Notes: a model not told the origin generated them from the sequence alone. A stretch of 37,487 nucleotides of DNA from Methanolobus sp. (GCA_021767785.1 JAASSR010000010.1:1-37487); one strand, 5' to 3'. Shown: positions 9,268 through 17,921, numbered from the stretch's first letter. Made by a program: numbers and translations.

Positions 9268-10908
9268 TCATGCAATAAGCTGATCCGTTGAAACCGGTCT
9301 TATTTGCCTGTAATTGATCGCTTTTGCAGGGCAGATACCTACACATCTCTTACAACTCATACCCAGGCAAAGATGAGCGGTATAATCCACATATATATGT
9401 CCGTTCTTCGGGACCACCCTTAAGGCATTTTCCGGACATTCACGCTCACACATCCTGCATTGCAGACATCCCCTGGATTCTTCTTCAATGATCATACCGA
9501 GGTCTTTTATAATTTTCAGACCTTCATAACCGGCGTCGTTAATATCCTTAGTGACCCTCTTTTCAATGGATGGAACATAATCTACATGCGGTAAAGCCGG
9601 CATACCATATGATTCGAGGAAGAAATTGTACATTTCCTTCTGCATACCTTCTGTCCAGTAAGCGAGTTCACATGCATATATATTTTTGAAGGTTTCATTT
9701 GAAGCCAGCATTATATGATCGGCTTTTATGCGATCTGCAAGTTCCACGATCTCTTCAAGTTCATATTTGCCAAGAACCACATCCTTTGCAAGTTCCAGAG
9801 ATGTATTGCCGAACTGCACAATTTTCTTTGAAAATACAGGTGAAAGACCTATAGCTCTCCCCTTTTCAGCATCAACGTAAGTTCCTGATGCACCTGACAT
9901 GTACATATATTCCAGATCTTCATATTTTACCCCACATTCAATGAGCAATGTGAGATGGGCAGCCCTTATTGCACCGATAGCTTTTCCTGCTTCTGCAATA
10001 TCCTCATCAGTAAGAGCTATTTTTTCACCTAAAGCTAGTTTTCCGTTTGGCAGCTCAGGAAGCTTTTTAATCAGACCGGTACTCAGCGCCAGTGAAATTG
10101 CAGATATCACACCGGTCCCGGTAATTCCTTTTGATTCAACTTCACCTTTTTCTATGATCTCACCAGTCACCGGATTAATCAGATCACCTTTTCCGGATTC
10201 CATATTCTCATCAAGAACTGTTATTCTCCAGTAGCCATTTTCTTCGTTAACATCTGATATTGCACCGGGACTTGCAAGCATCCCACATCTTATCCCCTGG
10301 CCTTCTATGGAAGGACCTGCTGCTGCACTGCATGTTACTATACGGTCACCTACTTTCAGAGCCATTTCTGCATTGGTTCCGTAATCAGTAACAATAGCAA
10401 TGTCCTTCTGTTTGACAAAATCTGTCTTGACCATCATGGCAAGAGCATCAGCACCGATCTCATGTTCAATTGATGGTAATACGATTATTTCACATTCATC
10501 CAGGTCGCAATTTTCGCCAAATATCTCGTTGCCGTTGTAGATCTTCAAACCTCTTTTTACATTTTCAATTCCAAGCCTTTTTTGCATGTTCTTTCCGGCA
10601 TAAGCCAGATCCCTTATTTCTATATTTTGAAAAATGGACAGTTGAATTGGGTTCCCGCATACAGTTATTTTACTGATAGTTTTAAGGGGGACCTGTAATT
10701 CATCAAACATTTTGAGGATCGTGTGAGTTATTATTCTATGCGCACTATCTCCTCCTACCTGGATTGCAAATCCCAGATGATCAATTACGTTCCCACCCGG
10801 AAGGGGGTGTTTCATGGTCATTACTGTTTTTATGATGCCTCCTGTTCTAAGGTTTAAAAGTTGCAATCTGAATCCACTTGTTCCCAGATCCAAAGCAATG
10901 CCGTACAA
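9268..10908 (-). CDS. ramA: RamA-type corrinoid protein reductive activase paralogue
   Basis: A 546-residue protein matching RamA from its first residues (MYGIALDLGTSGFR, then HPLPGGNV-DHL-FAIQVG). RamA reduces inactive Co(II) corrinoid to Co(I) with ATP so that methyltransferase corrinoid proteins re-enter the cycle. The large N-terminal part is the ASKHA-like DUF4445 region. The C terminus holds two [4Fe-4S] motifs: CLQCRMCERECP, and CLGMSCKRCVGICP. Length agrees with RamA (about 540). The start is TTG at 10908, supported by AGGAGG 7 nt upstream. Its probable client is the corrinoid protein at 15778-16443. It is followed by the sensor kinase and the FGE-like gene on the same strand. As a paralogue its specificity for methylamine systems should not be assumed. 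Confidence 0.88.
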   Translation of the reverse strand: MYGIALDLGTSGFRLQLLNLRTGGIIKTVMTMKHPLPGGNVIDHLGFAIQVGGDSAHRIITHTILKMFDELQVPLKTISKITVCGNPIQLSIFQNIEIRDLAYAGKNMQKRLGIENVKRGLKIYNGNEIFGENCDLDECEIIVLPSIEHEIGADALAMMVKTDFVKQKDIAIVTDYGTNAEMALKVGDRIVTCSAAAGPSIEGQGIRCGMLASPGAISDVNEENGYWRITVLDENMESGKGDLINPVTGEIIEKGEVESKGITGTGVISAISLALSTGLIKKLPELPNGKLALGEKIALTDEDIAEAGKAIGAIRAAHLTLLIECGVKYEDLEYMYMSGASGTYVDAEKGRAIGLSPVFSKKIVQFGNTSLELAKDVVLGKYELEEIVELADRIKADHIMLASNETFKNIYACELAYWTEGMQKEMYNFFLESYGMPALPHVDYVPSIEKRVTKDINDAGYEGLKIIKDLGMIIEEESRGCLQCRMCERECPENALRVVPKNGHIYVDYTAHLCLGMSCKRCVGICPAKAINYRQIRPVSTDQLIA

Positions 10909-10961
10909 AGATTTTCCTCCTGATTATCTGTTATGTTATGGTGATTGATAGCTAACAGCCT

Positions 10962-11291
10962 ATGAAATACTGCATACAGATAATCTGTGAAATAACTATA
11001 AATAACGACTTAGAACAAAAAATAAGAGATGATGACATAATCGATAGTACTGCTCTGAATAGCGCAGTCGATAAAAAAGACAAAAGCAATATGAATATTG
11101 CTATCGATATTATCAAAGCAACTTTTTCAAATTACATCGGAAAAGACAAAAATAAATGTGTTACCAAAATCATCCAAGGCTTAAATATGGAGGTAGATGC
11201 AGGGCCGGTTTGTGGAGAGACCCTGCAAAGTGTAGCAGATCTAAAGAAAAATAATGTACAGTATAAAAATGGTATAGATGTATTTCCATAA
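10962..11291 (+). CDS. uncertain ORF of 109 codons opposite the ramA leader
   Basis: An open frame of 109 codons in a very AT-rich stretch. The C-terminal half (from the Met at 11091) has a protein-like composition (a helix-forming start, then NMEVDAGPVCGETLQ) but I recognise no family. Against it: no good TATA box or ribosome site precedes 10962, and a strong promoter module on the opposite strand (11398-11554) reads through it toward ramA. It may be chance, a decayed gene or a real small gene. Confidence 0.25.
   Translation: MKYCIQIICEITINNDLEQKIRDDDIIDSTALNSAVDKKDKSNMNIAIDIIKATFSNYIGKDKNKCVTKIIQGLNMEVDAGPVCGETLQSVADLKKNNVQYKNGIDVFP
11103..11117 (-). promoter_or_regulatory. weak operator-like palindrome upstream of ramA
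   Basis: ATCGATA-T-TATCAAA, 13 of 15 positions matching the operator palindrome found at the methyltransferase promoters, with extra outer symmetry (TTGCT/AGCAA). A TATA-like TTTATAGTTATT on the minus strand lies near 10995-11005, about 90 bp before the ramA start, so this may be a second, proximal ramA promoter. Confidence 0.35.
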
Positions 11292-11397
11292 TTTGAAATG
11301 AATCTGGAGGTAGATTGGTTGACCCATTACATGCACATTATTTGTCTCTGCATTTTATTCACTAAAGGGTGAATCGAGCAACAATACATGATAATAG

Positions 11398-11554
11398 CAT
11401 ATATAATAACTTGTGGTTATTTATCAACTATAGTATTATAATCAAGCATCTGTCATCAATTCAAAGTAAGGATTTATAATATCAGAAAATAAGAATCAAG
11501 AACTGACCTGAAAACAAAGATAAAAAACTGATTAAGACCTTTGATAAAATCAAA
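11398..11554 (-). promoter_or_regulatory. conserved methyltransferase-regulon promoter, copy 3 (toward ramA)
   Basis: Read on the minus strand, an operator palindrome TTTGATTTTATCAAA (11540-11554, one mismatch to the 15-mer) is preceded by TTCAT and followed at fixed offsets from its centre by GTTTTC (from +32), TTTGAA (from +82), TTGATAAATAAC (+120 to +131) and the TATA block AGTTATTATATATG (+136 to +149). The same elements occur at identical offsets upstream of the corrinoid protein and UroD-family genes. The only gene in this direction is ramA, about 490 bp downstream of the TATA box, far longer than the roughly 150 bp at the other two copies. Confidence 0.75.
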
Positions 11555-11631
11555 AATATGAATTGCAGGATAATCGTAATGCTATAAGCTCAAATGAGCA
11601 TAGCTCTAAAAACAAAGTATTTTGTTGCTAC

Positions 11632-11652
11632 AAAAACTATAGTAGTTATAGT
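11632..11652 (-). terminator. hairpin plus T-run after regulator 1
   Basis: On the minus strand ACTATA-ACTAC-TATAGT forms a 6-bp stem with a 5-nt loop immediately followed by TTTTT, 10 nt beyond the regulator stop. A second T-run and a further imperfect hairpin (GCTAT/ATAGC with inner GCTCA/TGAGC, 11581-11604) follow. Confidence 0.6.
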
Positions 11653-11662
11653 AATTAAATAT

Positions 11663-12445
11663 TTACTTGACCTGCTCTGCAAGATCTTTGTAGTGCAAAA
11701 AGAATTGGCGTCCCCATTGTCGTGCACTATCTTCAAAACTGATGATCTTTTTATGGTCAAAGAAACCTTTCTTATTAAAGAATGAAAGCAACAAAAGATT
11801 GTCAGTAACCGAGATAGCACCCGGTTTATCTATATTTTCTTCACAAACAAATAGATTTGAATTCCTGGATTGCATAATGGCATTGTACTGATCAGTATAT
11901 TCATCCCTTAATCGTTCATATACAGGTCTGGTTAATATCAAATTGTAATTCACTTCTTTTTTTGCCAGTTCTGCATAATTATTAGGGCATGTAGGACAGA
12001 AATAAGAATAAAAAGTACACACATTTTTTGTCTGTTTAAGACTCGTAAGTAATTCCTTCGGAGGTTCAAAAAGATGGTTCAGATCCGGTTCATGTATCAT
12101 AACCTCGCCCAGATCACCAATTCTGTCCAGCAAAGTGTCAGGCACCGCACCAAGGTCTCTGCTATCCCAGAATTCTTTGTTTCCTTCAACAACATTCAGA
12201 GTTTCTATCAGGGGTTTTATCTTTTTGAGAACAATTTGACCAATATGTGTTAGTCTGTATTCGTCATCACTTTGTTCGATCAGACCCTGTTCAAGAAGTA
12301 TTTTTACCTGAGCCATGATAGCACTTGTCGTACCGTCTATAGACTGCTTTATCTCATCTATGGTTGCCGGGCCGTTCAATAGCATGATTAGAGTATTTTT
12401 TCTCTTTTCTGAAAGGAATACAGTACTTATCAATTCTGTTGTCAT
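11663..12445 (-). CDS. FilR1/Msr-family (DUF1724) HTH transcriptional regulator 1
   Basis: A 260-residue regulator. The first 80 residues form an ArsR-like winged helix (SEKRKNTLIMLLN, then SAIMAQVKILLEQGLIEQ); the rest is the DUF1724/FilR1 middle domain of methanogen regulators such as the Msr proteins that control methanol and methylsulfide methyltransferase genes. Three cysteines (C143, C150, C153 in CTFYSYFCPTC) could bind a metal or sense redox state and are all conserved in regulator 2 (30617-31399). The ATG at 12445 is chosen because it gives exactly the length and N terminus of that paralogue; a longer in-frame start at 12499 lacks support. The two paralogues are highly similar along their whole length. 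A TATA-like AAAACTATATATG on the minus strand near 12540-12550 probably drives it. It likely acts on the palindromes described here. Confidence 0.85.
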   Translation of the reverse strand: MTTELISTVFLSEKRKNTLIMLLNGPATIDEIKQSIDGTTSAIMAQVKILLEQGLIEQSDDEYRLTHIGQIVLKKIKPLIETLNVVEGNKEFWDSRDLGAVPDTLLDRIGDLGEVMIHEPDLNHLFEPPKELLTSLKQTKNVCTFYSYFCPTCPNNYAELAKKEVNYNLILTRPVYERLRDEYTDQYNAIMQSRNSNLFVCEENIDKPGAISVTDNLLLLSFFNKKGFFDHKKIISFEDSARQWGRQFFLHYKDLAEQVK

Positions 12446-12585
12446 GGTAAGATCACTTGCCCTTTTTTGCTGAATACTGTTTATTTTTAATACAAACAAA
12501 TACGATTCCCGTTAATAATCAATAGAAAAACTCCCTGCTCATATATAGTTTTTAAACTGAACTATTGAACTGAAAAAAATGGTCT

Positions 12586-12927
12586 TCATTGGCCGGGTCG
12601 TTCTCCGAAAGTATCATGATAACGTTTTATGATTGATTCAATATAATTGCTTGTCACTCTTGTAGATCTTTTAGACATGTGATTTCTCAATGGGAATTCA
12701 GTATGACAATGAGTGCACCTGGCAAGTTCACACCCTCTTACAAGACTCGGACAGCCTGTACATAATTTTGCCCTTGAATAGAAAAGATTGAAAGATTTGC
12801 CGCATTCCGGACACATAAGCATTCTATTAGCATCATAAAAGTTTTTATTTACACCTTTCCTCTGCAATTCAAAAGAATAACGTTCATCACGTCTCAGATC
12901 ATCTGCATATCTTTTCTCATCTAACAT
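12586..12927 (-). CDS. small multi-CxxC zinc-ribbon protein
   Basis: A 113-residue protein with CPEC (39-42), CTGC (56-59), C66 and CTHC (71-74), i.e. enough cysteines for one or two zinc or Fe-S sites, flanked by charged helices. The ATG at 12927 is preceded by AAGGTGA at good spacing; the longer frame to 12969 would begin inside the promoter. A TATA box (TTATATATATG on the minus strand, 12966-12976) and the operator palindrome at 13038-13054 lie just upstream, so it belongs to the same regulon as the methyltransferase genes. The function is unknown; a nucleic-acid-binding or metal-chaperone role is only a guess. It ends about 140 bp before regulator 1 on the same strand. Confidence 0.75.
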   Translation of the reverse strand: MLDEKRYADDLRRDERYSFELQRKGVNKNFYDANRMLMCPECGKSFNLFYSRAKLCTGCPSLVRGCELARCTHCHTEFPLRNHMSKRSTRVTSNYIESIIKRYHDTFGERPGQ

Positions 12928-13037
12928 TTGTTCACCTTCAGCTGCTAGTATGAGTTTAAATACAAACATATATATAACAAATTATTATCAAAAATCAAGT
13001 AGTTATCTGAAATCTGCTGGCAGACAAAAAACAATGA

Positions 13038-13054
13038 CTTTGATAATATCAAAG
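13038..13054. promoter_or_regulatory. operator palindrome between zinc-ribbon gene and flavoenzyme
   Basis: A perfect 17-bp palindrome CTTTGATAATATCAAAG in the divergent intergenic region. On the minus strand it is preceded by TTCATGG, as at the UroD-family gene promoter. TATA-like sequences flank it on both sides: TTATATATATG near 12970 for the zinc-ribbon gene and AATAATATATATTA at 13147-13160 for the flavoenzyme. It may control both. Its spacing to either TATA box (about 75 and 109 bp) differs from the 136-149 bp of the other copies. Confidence 0.65.
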
Positions 13055-13214
13055 CCATGAACTTTTTATCCGGCTTAAATATAAAAGCTGAATAGATCTT
13101 TATTTTTATTCATACCAGAAGTAAAATTATACATGGCATAAAACTCAATAATATATATTAATTTTTTGTTGAAAAAACGTACTGAATCTAAATGATTAAA
13201 ATAATCGGAGACAC

Positions 13215-15383
13215 ATGGAATTCAAAGAACTATTTGAGCAGGGCACTATTGGAAACTGTAAATTGAAAAATAAAATAATAATGGCACCTATTGGCAACAT
13301 CAATATGGCAGACCCTGCAGGCCGTCCCCTCAATAAAATGATAGAATATTTCATTGAACGAGCAAAAGGAGGTACCGGTTTAATAATAACCGGACTGATC
13401 CCTGTTTCCTATGGTATTGACCCCACTATCTCGGAAGAGAACAATACGACTTATTTCCCCAGGATCGATGGATCTTCAAGAACCAGACTATCTGGGTGGA
13501 GAGATCTTACAGCAGGTGTAAAACCGCATGGAGCAAAGATATTCATACAGTTATCCGCCGGTCTAGGAAGAGTAGGTTCTCCGGAACCGGTTTTAAAAGG
13601 AAAGATACTAAAATCTGCTTCATGGAACAAGAACTTCTATATTCCACAAATTCCTCATCTTCCACTTTCTGACCATAAGATAAAAAAAATAGTCAAAATG
13701 ATGGGACAAAGTGCAGCTAATGCAAAAACAGCCGGATTTGACGGAGTACAACTTCACGGACATGAAGGATATCTGATGGATCAATTGACTTCAGCGCCCT
13801 GGAACAGGAGAAAATTCGGACGATACAAAAATAAGTTCAGATTCGGGATTGATGTTGTAAAAGAAATAAAAATGCGCTGCGGCGAAGATTTTCCTGTTAT
13901 GTACAGGCTGGATCTGACACAAGGGTTGAAGGAGAGCTACGGGGAAGAGATATTCAGGAAGCGTTTTCGTGGAAAAGAAAGGACCATAGAAGAAGGATTA
14001 GAGTTCTGCAAAGCTCTTTATGAAGCCGGAGTAGATGCATTTGATGTGGACAAAGGTTGCTATGATAACTGGTTCTGGCCACATCCTCCTTCATATTTTG
14101 ATGATGCCGTTTACGTCAGGGAAATAGCTGGCAGGCTAAAAGATTTTTTCAGACAGGAAAATATAGATGCGAAGATAATAGCAGTCGGAAAAATGGGTAA
14201 ACCTGAAGTAGCCGAAAATATCCTGAAAGAAAAATGGGCTGATTTTGTAATGCTTGGAAGACCCCTTCTTGCAGACCCATACTGGCCGACCAAGGTAAAA
14301 GAGAACAGGATAAAAGAGATAATCCATTGTATTGGAGATCATGAAGGGTGCATTGAATCATTCAAAAAAGGAGGGCATCCCTGTTGCTCGGTGAACCCAT
14401 ATACGGGTTTCGAAGAAACGAAGAAAATGAACAATGCCGATATCATAAAAAAAGTAGCAGTTATCGGTGCAGGTCCTGCCGGCTGTGAGGCAGCAATCAC
14501 AGCTTTTAAAAGAGGACATGATGTGACATTGTTCGAAAAGACAGACCATATAGGAGGACAGCTATTCATAGCAGGTAAGATGGCCATTAAGCATGATATA
14601 AGAAGATATCTTGATAATCTCCGGCATCGTATCGATCTGCTAAAAAAAGAAGGTCTCAAAGTTGAACTCAACAGAGAAATAAGATCAGAAGATATGAAAG
14701 GCGAATTTGAAGTGTTGATCTGTTGTAACGGACTGAGAACAGTGTTACCTTCAATAAAAGGCATAGAAACAATCAAACATATTGAAGCAAGAGAATTCTT
14801 AAACAATGATATGAACCTCCCCTCAGATATAAATGATATATTGGTGATCGGAGGTGGAGCACTCGGCTGTGAAATAGCTTATTCTCTTGCATTTGAAAAA
14901 AATATGCAAATTACTTTAGTAGGAAAGAACAGGGAACTTATGCCCGAAATGGTTTCGGCCAATCGGTCCCAGATGCTATGGATGATGATGGGCAAAGGAT
15001 CACCTTCAGGAAAGACAGAAGATGCTTTAAAAGAACCTGTGAAAGTATATACTGCATCAAAAGTCGTTGCTTTTTCAGAGGGAACCGCTCATATAAAAGC
15101 AAACAAAAAAAGAAATGATCCGTATACTCCCTGGAAATCATTAATACCTGAAAATGTGAAAAATCCTTTTGAAAAACAACTTGATCCAGAAGATGTGGAA
15201 GACATTATTATAGATTCTGATCTTGTTATTTTTGCCATTGGTGGGCAGGCTGATGATTCACTTTATTATGAACTGCTGAAGAGAAAGGCCGCTAAAGAAA
15301 TATATGCCATTGGAGATGCAAGTCAACCGGCAAGAGTCTGGGAAGCCATTAATGGTGCGAATGAGATCGCCAGAAATATTTAG
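13215..15383 (+). CDS. old-yellow-enzyme/FAD-dependent oxidoreductase (FadH/TMADH-like) with altered Fe-S motif
   Basis: A 722-residue flavoenzyme built like 2,4-dienoyl-CoA reductase and trimethylamine dehydrogenase. An FMN TIM barrel (about 1-370; QLHGHEGYLMDQLTSAPWNRR) is followed by a linker Fe-S motif and FAD and NAD(P) Rossmann folds (GAGPAGCEA near 417; GGGALGCEIA near 543; a C-terminal AIGDAS). The linker cluster motif C-x2-C-x3-C-x11-C reads C372, D375, C379, C391, so the second cysteine is aspartate. GGAG precedes the ATG. Its position inside the methyltransferase regulon suggests oxidation or reduction of the methylated substrate or its demethylated product, or electron supply to corrinoid activation; the substrate is not known. 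Confidence 0.85.
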   Translation: MEFKELFEQGTIGNCKLKNKIIMAPIGNINMADPAGRPLNKMIEYFIERAKGGTGLIITGLIPVSYGIDPTISEENNTTYFPRIDGSSRTRLSGWRDLTAGVKPHGAKIFIQLSAGLGRVGSPEPVLKGKILKSASWNKNFYIPQIPHLPLSDHKIKKIVKMMGQSAANAKTAGFDGVQLHGHEGYLMDQLTSAPWNRRKFGRYKNKFRFGIDVVKEIKMRCGEDFPVMYRLDLTQGLKESYGEEIFRKRFRGKERTIEEGLEFCKALYEAGVDAFDVDKGCYDNWFWPHPPSYFDDAVYVREIAGRLKDFFRQENIDAKIIAVGKMGKPEVAENILKEKWADFVMLGRPLLADPYWPTKVKENRIKEIIHCIGDHEGCIESFKKGGHPCCSVNPYTGFEETKKMNNADIIKKVAVIGAGPAGCEAAITAFKRGHDVTLFEKTDHIGGQLFIAGKMAIKHDIRRYLDNLRHRIDLLKKEGLKVELNREIRSEDMKGEFEVLICCNGLRTVLPSIKGIETIKHIEAREFLNNDMNLPSDINDILVIGGGALGCEIAYSLAFEKNMQITLVGKNRELMPEMVSANRSQMLWMMMGKGSPSGKTEDALKEPVKVYTASKVVAFSEGTAHIKANKKRNDPYTPWKSLIPENVKNPFEKQLDPEDVEDIIIDSDLVIFAIGGQADDSLYYELLKRKAAKEIYAIGDASQPARVWEAINGANEIARNI

Positions 15384-15472
15384 ATTTTAGAAGTGAATGT
15401 TTTTAGTTACAAAGGTTCATTATCTGCTAATTCGTGGGTGAGTTATATTGTGATGGTGATATAATTCATACT

Positions 15473-15629
15473 TTTGATATTATCAAAGGCATTCTTTTTT
15501 TTTGTACTGAAGTTTTCCTGCGCGTTGTAAATCCGGAATATCAGATTTTCAAAATCCACATTTTGAACAGGGAATATTGTATCGATAATATTTGATTCGT
15601 TGATTAATTACTACAAGTTATTATATATA
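15473..15629 (+). promoter_or_regulatory. conserved methyltransferase-regulon promoter, copy 1 (corrinoid protein)
   Basis: The operator palindrome TTTGATATTATCAAA (15473-15487, centre 15480) is followed at fixed offsets by GTTTTCCTGC (15512-15521), TTTGAACAG (15562-15570), GTATCGATAATA (15579-15590), TTGATTAATTAC (15600-15611) and the TATA block AGTTATTATATATA (15616-15629). The TATA box is about 150 bp before the corrinoid protein ATG, implying a 5' leader of roughly 125 nt, in line with the long leaders of methanogen methyltransferase operons. This covers the intergenic region 15384-15777; nothing else is seen in it. Confidence 0.8.
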
Positions 15630-15777
15630 TTCATATCAGGTAACTGATTATTGTCAATAATTACAGATCTTCAGGTTTGTTTTATTGACCTCGCAAAATT
15701 TCACAGAACAATGTGCAGGAATCAAAAATGGAAATACTCTTTCCTGAACGTTGACAAGAAAAATTAGGAGGCATTCT

Positions 15778-16443
15778 ATGGAAGAAAATGAGATCATCAA
15801 CGGATTAACAGACGCTGTAGTTAACGGAAAAAAGGACCAGGCAATCGAATTAGCTCAGAAGGCACTTGATGAGGGCATTGATCCTTACATAGCAGTGATC
15901 AACGGTCTTGCAAAAGGAATGGAGATCATGAGTGAGAAATATGAGAACAAGCAGGCATTCATGCCACATCTTCTGATGGCTTCCAACGCAATGTATGGAG
16001 GTATGGATGTACTCATTCCTCACATCAAATCTGAAGACAGTGGCTCAAGGAAAGTACTCGTCATAGGCAGTGTTGAAGGAGATGTGCATGACATCGGAAA
16101 GAACCTTGTTAAGACAATGATGAGTGCTGTAGGCTTTGAGGCAATCGATCTTGGAAAAGACGTACCTGTAGAACAATTTGCAGAAGCTGCTGCTGAAAAC
16201 AAAGCAGATGTAGTATCCATGAGCACACTCATGACATCAACAATGGACAACATGCAAAGAATTATGGACGGTCTCCAGAGCAAGGGTATCAGAGACAATC
16301 TGAAAGTCATCATCGGTGGAGCACCTATAACTGAAAACTTTGCAGAAGAGATCGGAGCCGATGCTACAAAGAAAGACGCCATGGAAGCTGCAAGGTGGGC
16401 AAAGGAAGCTGCTGAGGGACTTGCACCCGGCAGATGGGATTAA
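15778..16443 (+). CDS. methyltransferase corrinoid protein (MtbC/MttC/MtmC family)
   Basis: A 221-residue B12-binding protein that shuttles a methyl group between a substrate methyltransferase and a CoM methyltransferase. The N-terminal helical cap (about 1-85, with MPHLLMASNAMYGGMDVL) is followed by the Rossmann-like B12 domain with the base-off motif EGDVHDIGKN, His104 being the lower cobalt ligand, then VSMSTLMTSTM and VIIGGAPIT. Length fits MtbC/MttC proteins. The ATG at 15778 is chosen for its AGGAGG; an in-frame ATG-like start 27 nt upstream has none. Neighbours suggest its partners: the MtaA-like enzyme 317 bp downstream, the RamA paralogue as activator, and the UroD-family enzyme at 29070-30182, which shares its promoter architecture. 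Confidence 0.92.
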   Translation: MEENEIINGLTDAVVNGKKDQAIELAQKALDEGIDPYIAVINGLAKGMEIMSEKYENKQAFMPHLLMASNAMYGGMDVLIPHIKSEDSGSRKVLVIGSVEGDVHDIGKNLVKTMMSAVGFEAIDLGKDVPVEQFAEAAAENKADVVSMSTLMTSTMDNMQRIMDGLQSKGIRDNLKVIIGGAPITENFAEEIGADATKKDAMEAARWAKEAAEGLAPGRWD

Positions 16444-16484
16444 AATGAAACAACCACAAAAAACCGACACCTAAAACCTGTTAA

Positions 16485-16526
16485 AAATATCTGATTTTGA
16501 TCCATGTCCCTGGATTTCAGATATTT
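16485..16526 (+). terminator. strong stem-loop after the corrinoid protein gene
   Basis: A 10-bp perfect outer stem AAATATCTGA (16485-16494) / TCAGATATTT (16517-16526) with an inner ATCCA/TGGAT stem. It begins 42 nt after the stop codon. No long T-run follows, so it may protect the 3' end or process the transcript rather than terminate it. Confidence 0.5.
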
Positions 16527-16560
16527 GCATAAAGAAACAAACCATCCGGATCTGACTGTG

Positions 16561-16668
16561 AAATTATATAACTCACCTGCAGTCGATCAAGAACAGGTTT
16601 TACGGTTTTTTGTGGGATTCTGACCGGGATTATAGCAATAAAGTATATTTGTCTGTGATTCCGGTCAG
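16561..16668 (+). promoter_or_regulatory. TATA box and leader hairpin of the MtaA-like gene
   Basis: AAATTATATAAC at 16561-16572 is a plausible TATA box, about 190 bp before the start at 16761. The expected leader holds an inverted repeat CTGACCGG (16620-16627) / CCGGTCAG (16661-16668). This and the upstream hairpin account for the 317-bp gap between the corrinoid protein and MtaA-like genes. The conserved operator module of the regulon is not seen here. Confidence 0.4.
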
Positions 16669-16760
16669 TCATATCAAAAACAAAAAGCAAGCAATCATTA
16701 CTGAAAAATCTATACATTGATCCCGATCACAATTATCAATAATTTCAGGAGTTCAGTTCA

Positions 16761-17780
16761 ATGGACGAATATACACCTAAAGGGAGATTGGCACGCGCAT
16801 TGAGAGGAGAATCTGTTGACAGAATGCCGGCTATCTCTGTTACACAAACAGGAACCGTAGAACAGATGGAAGCCTGTGGTGCATTCTGGCCGGAGGCAAA
16901 CGAAGATGCTGAAAAGATGGCAACACTTGCAGAAGCAGGCCACACTGTAATTGGTTTTGAAGCTGTACGTGTTCCTTTTGATATCACAGCAGAAGCAGAG
17001 TTCTTTGGTTGTGATATCAAAACCGGTACAAAAGAACAGCAACCATCCGTTGTAGGTCATGTCGTAAAATCAATTGAAGATATTGAAAAACTCAAAGACT
17101 ATGATCTCAATGAAGGGAGAATCGGCGTAGTATGTGAAGCCATCAAGATACTTTCTGAGAAATACGGAGACGAACTGCCTATTATGGGTAGTATGCTCGG
17201 ACCTTTCTCCCTTGCACAGCACATGAACGGCGACGACTGGTTCATGGCAATTATGACCGATGAGGAATTCGGATTTGCACTTATGGAACTCACAACTGAA
17301 TTCAACATAGCCTATGCAAAGAAAATGGCAGAGAACGGTGCAGACACAATGGTCATAATTGACCCTACTGCAAGTGCAATGCTCATAGGAGATGAATTCT
17401 ATCAGAAATTCGTGGTTCCTGCTCACAAAAAGATCGTCGACACTATGCGTGAGATGAACGTTGCTACAGTCTTACACATCTGTGGCGATACCACTCCAAG
17501 TCTCGGACTCATGGAATCTTCAGGTGTGGATGCCATAAGCGTTGATCAGAACGTGGATGTTGAAACGGCTCTGAGCAAGGTCAATGACACCATTCTTGTA
17601 GGAAACCTTGATCCTGTGAGCACTCTGTGGAAAATGACACCTGAAGAAGTAAAGAAAGCTTCAGAAAATGTACTTGAATCTGGAATAGGACTACTTGCAC
17701 CTGGATGTGGAATTGTAAGCAAGACACCAAATGCAAATCTTCGGGCAATGGTCGAAATGACAAAGAACCACAAATATTAA
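16761..17780 (+). CDS. methylcobamide:coenzyme M methyltransferase (MtaA/MtbA family)
   Basis: A 339-residue UroD-fold protein closely following MtaA/Mtb[23 protein letters not shown] at the N terminus, GLEAVRVP-like [20 protein letters not shown], and the zinc ligands in HIC (His239, Cys241) and APGCG (Cys316). It transfers the methyl group from the corrinoid protein to coenzyme M, giving methyl-CoM for methanogenesis, in the cytoplasm. AGGAG lies 10 nt before the ATG. It lies downstream of the corrinoid protein with its own apparent promoter, which marks it as the MT2 partner of that protein. Whether it is closer to MtaA (methanol), MtbA (methylamines) or a separate clade cannot be decided by eye, so no symbol is given. 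Confidence 0.9.
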   Translation: MDEYTPKGRLARALRGESVDRMPAISVTQTGTVEQMEACGAFWPEANEDAEKMATLAEAGHTVIGFEAVRVPFDITAEAEFFGCDIKTGTKEQQPSVVGHVVKSIEDIEKLKDYDLNEGRIGVVCEAIKILSEKYGDELPIMGSMLGPFSLAQHMNGDDWFMAIMTDEEFGFALMELTTEFNIAYAKKMAENGADTMVIIDPTASAMLIGDEFYQKFVVPAHKKIVDTMREMNVATVLHICGDTTPSLGLMESSGVDAISVDQNVDVETALSKVNDTILVGNLDPVSTLWKMTPEEVKKASENVLESGIGLLAPGCGIVSKTPNANLRAMVEMTKNHKY

Positions 17781-17784
17781 GATC

Positions 17785-17812
17785 AAAGATAATTTCCCCG
17801 GATCCTATCTTT
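17785..17812 (+). terminator. stem-loop directly after the MtaA-like stop
   Basis: AAAGATA (17785-17791) pairs with TATCTTT (17806-17812) around a loop containing GGATCC. It starts 4 nt after the stop codon. Confidence 0.4.
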
Positions 17813-17921
17813 CATGTTCATATTGTATTCATCCGGAAGAAATTATTCCTTTGATAAGGTGGAACCTGGGTAATCAGATCACAGCAGGTTTTATCCGGAG
17901 ATCTACCTCCACACTTCCCTT

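Noticed and set aside
15421-15777. Possible missing small gene in the gap before the corrinoid protein
   Set aside because: The gap is fully explained by the promoter module and a leader, and contains no open frame with a start signal.
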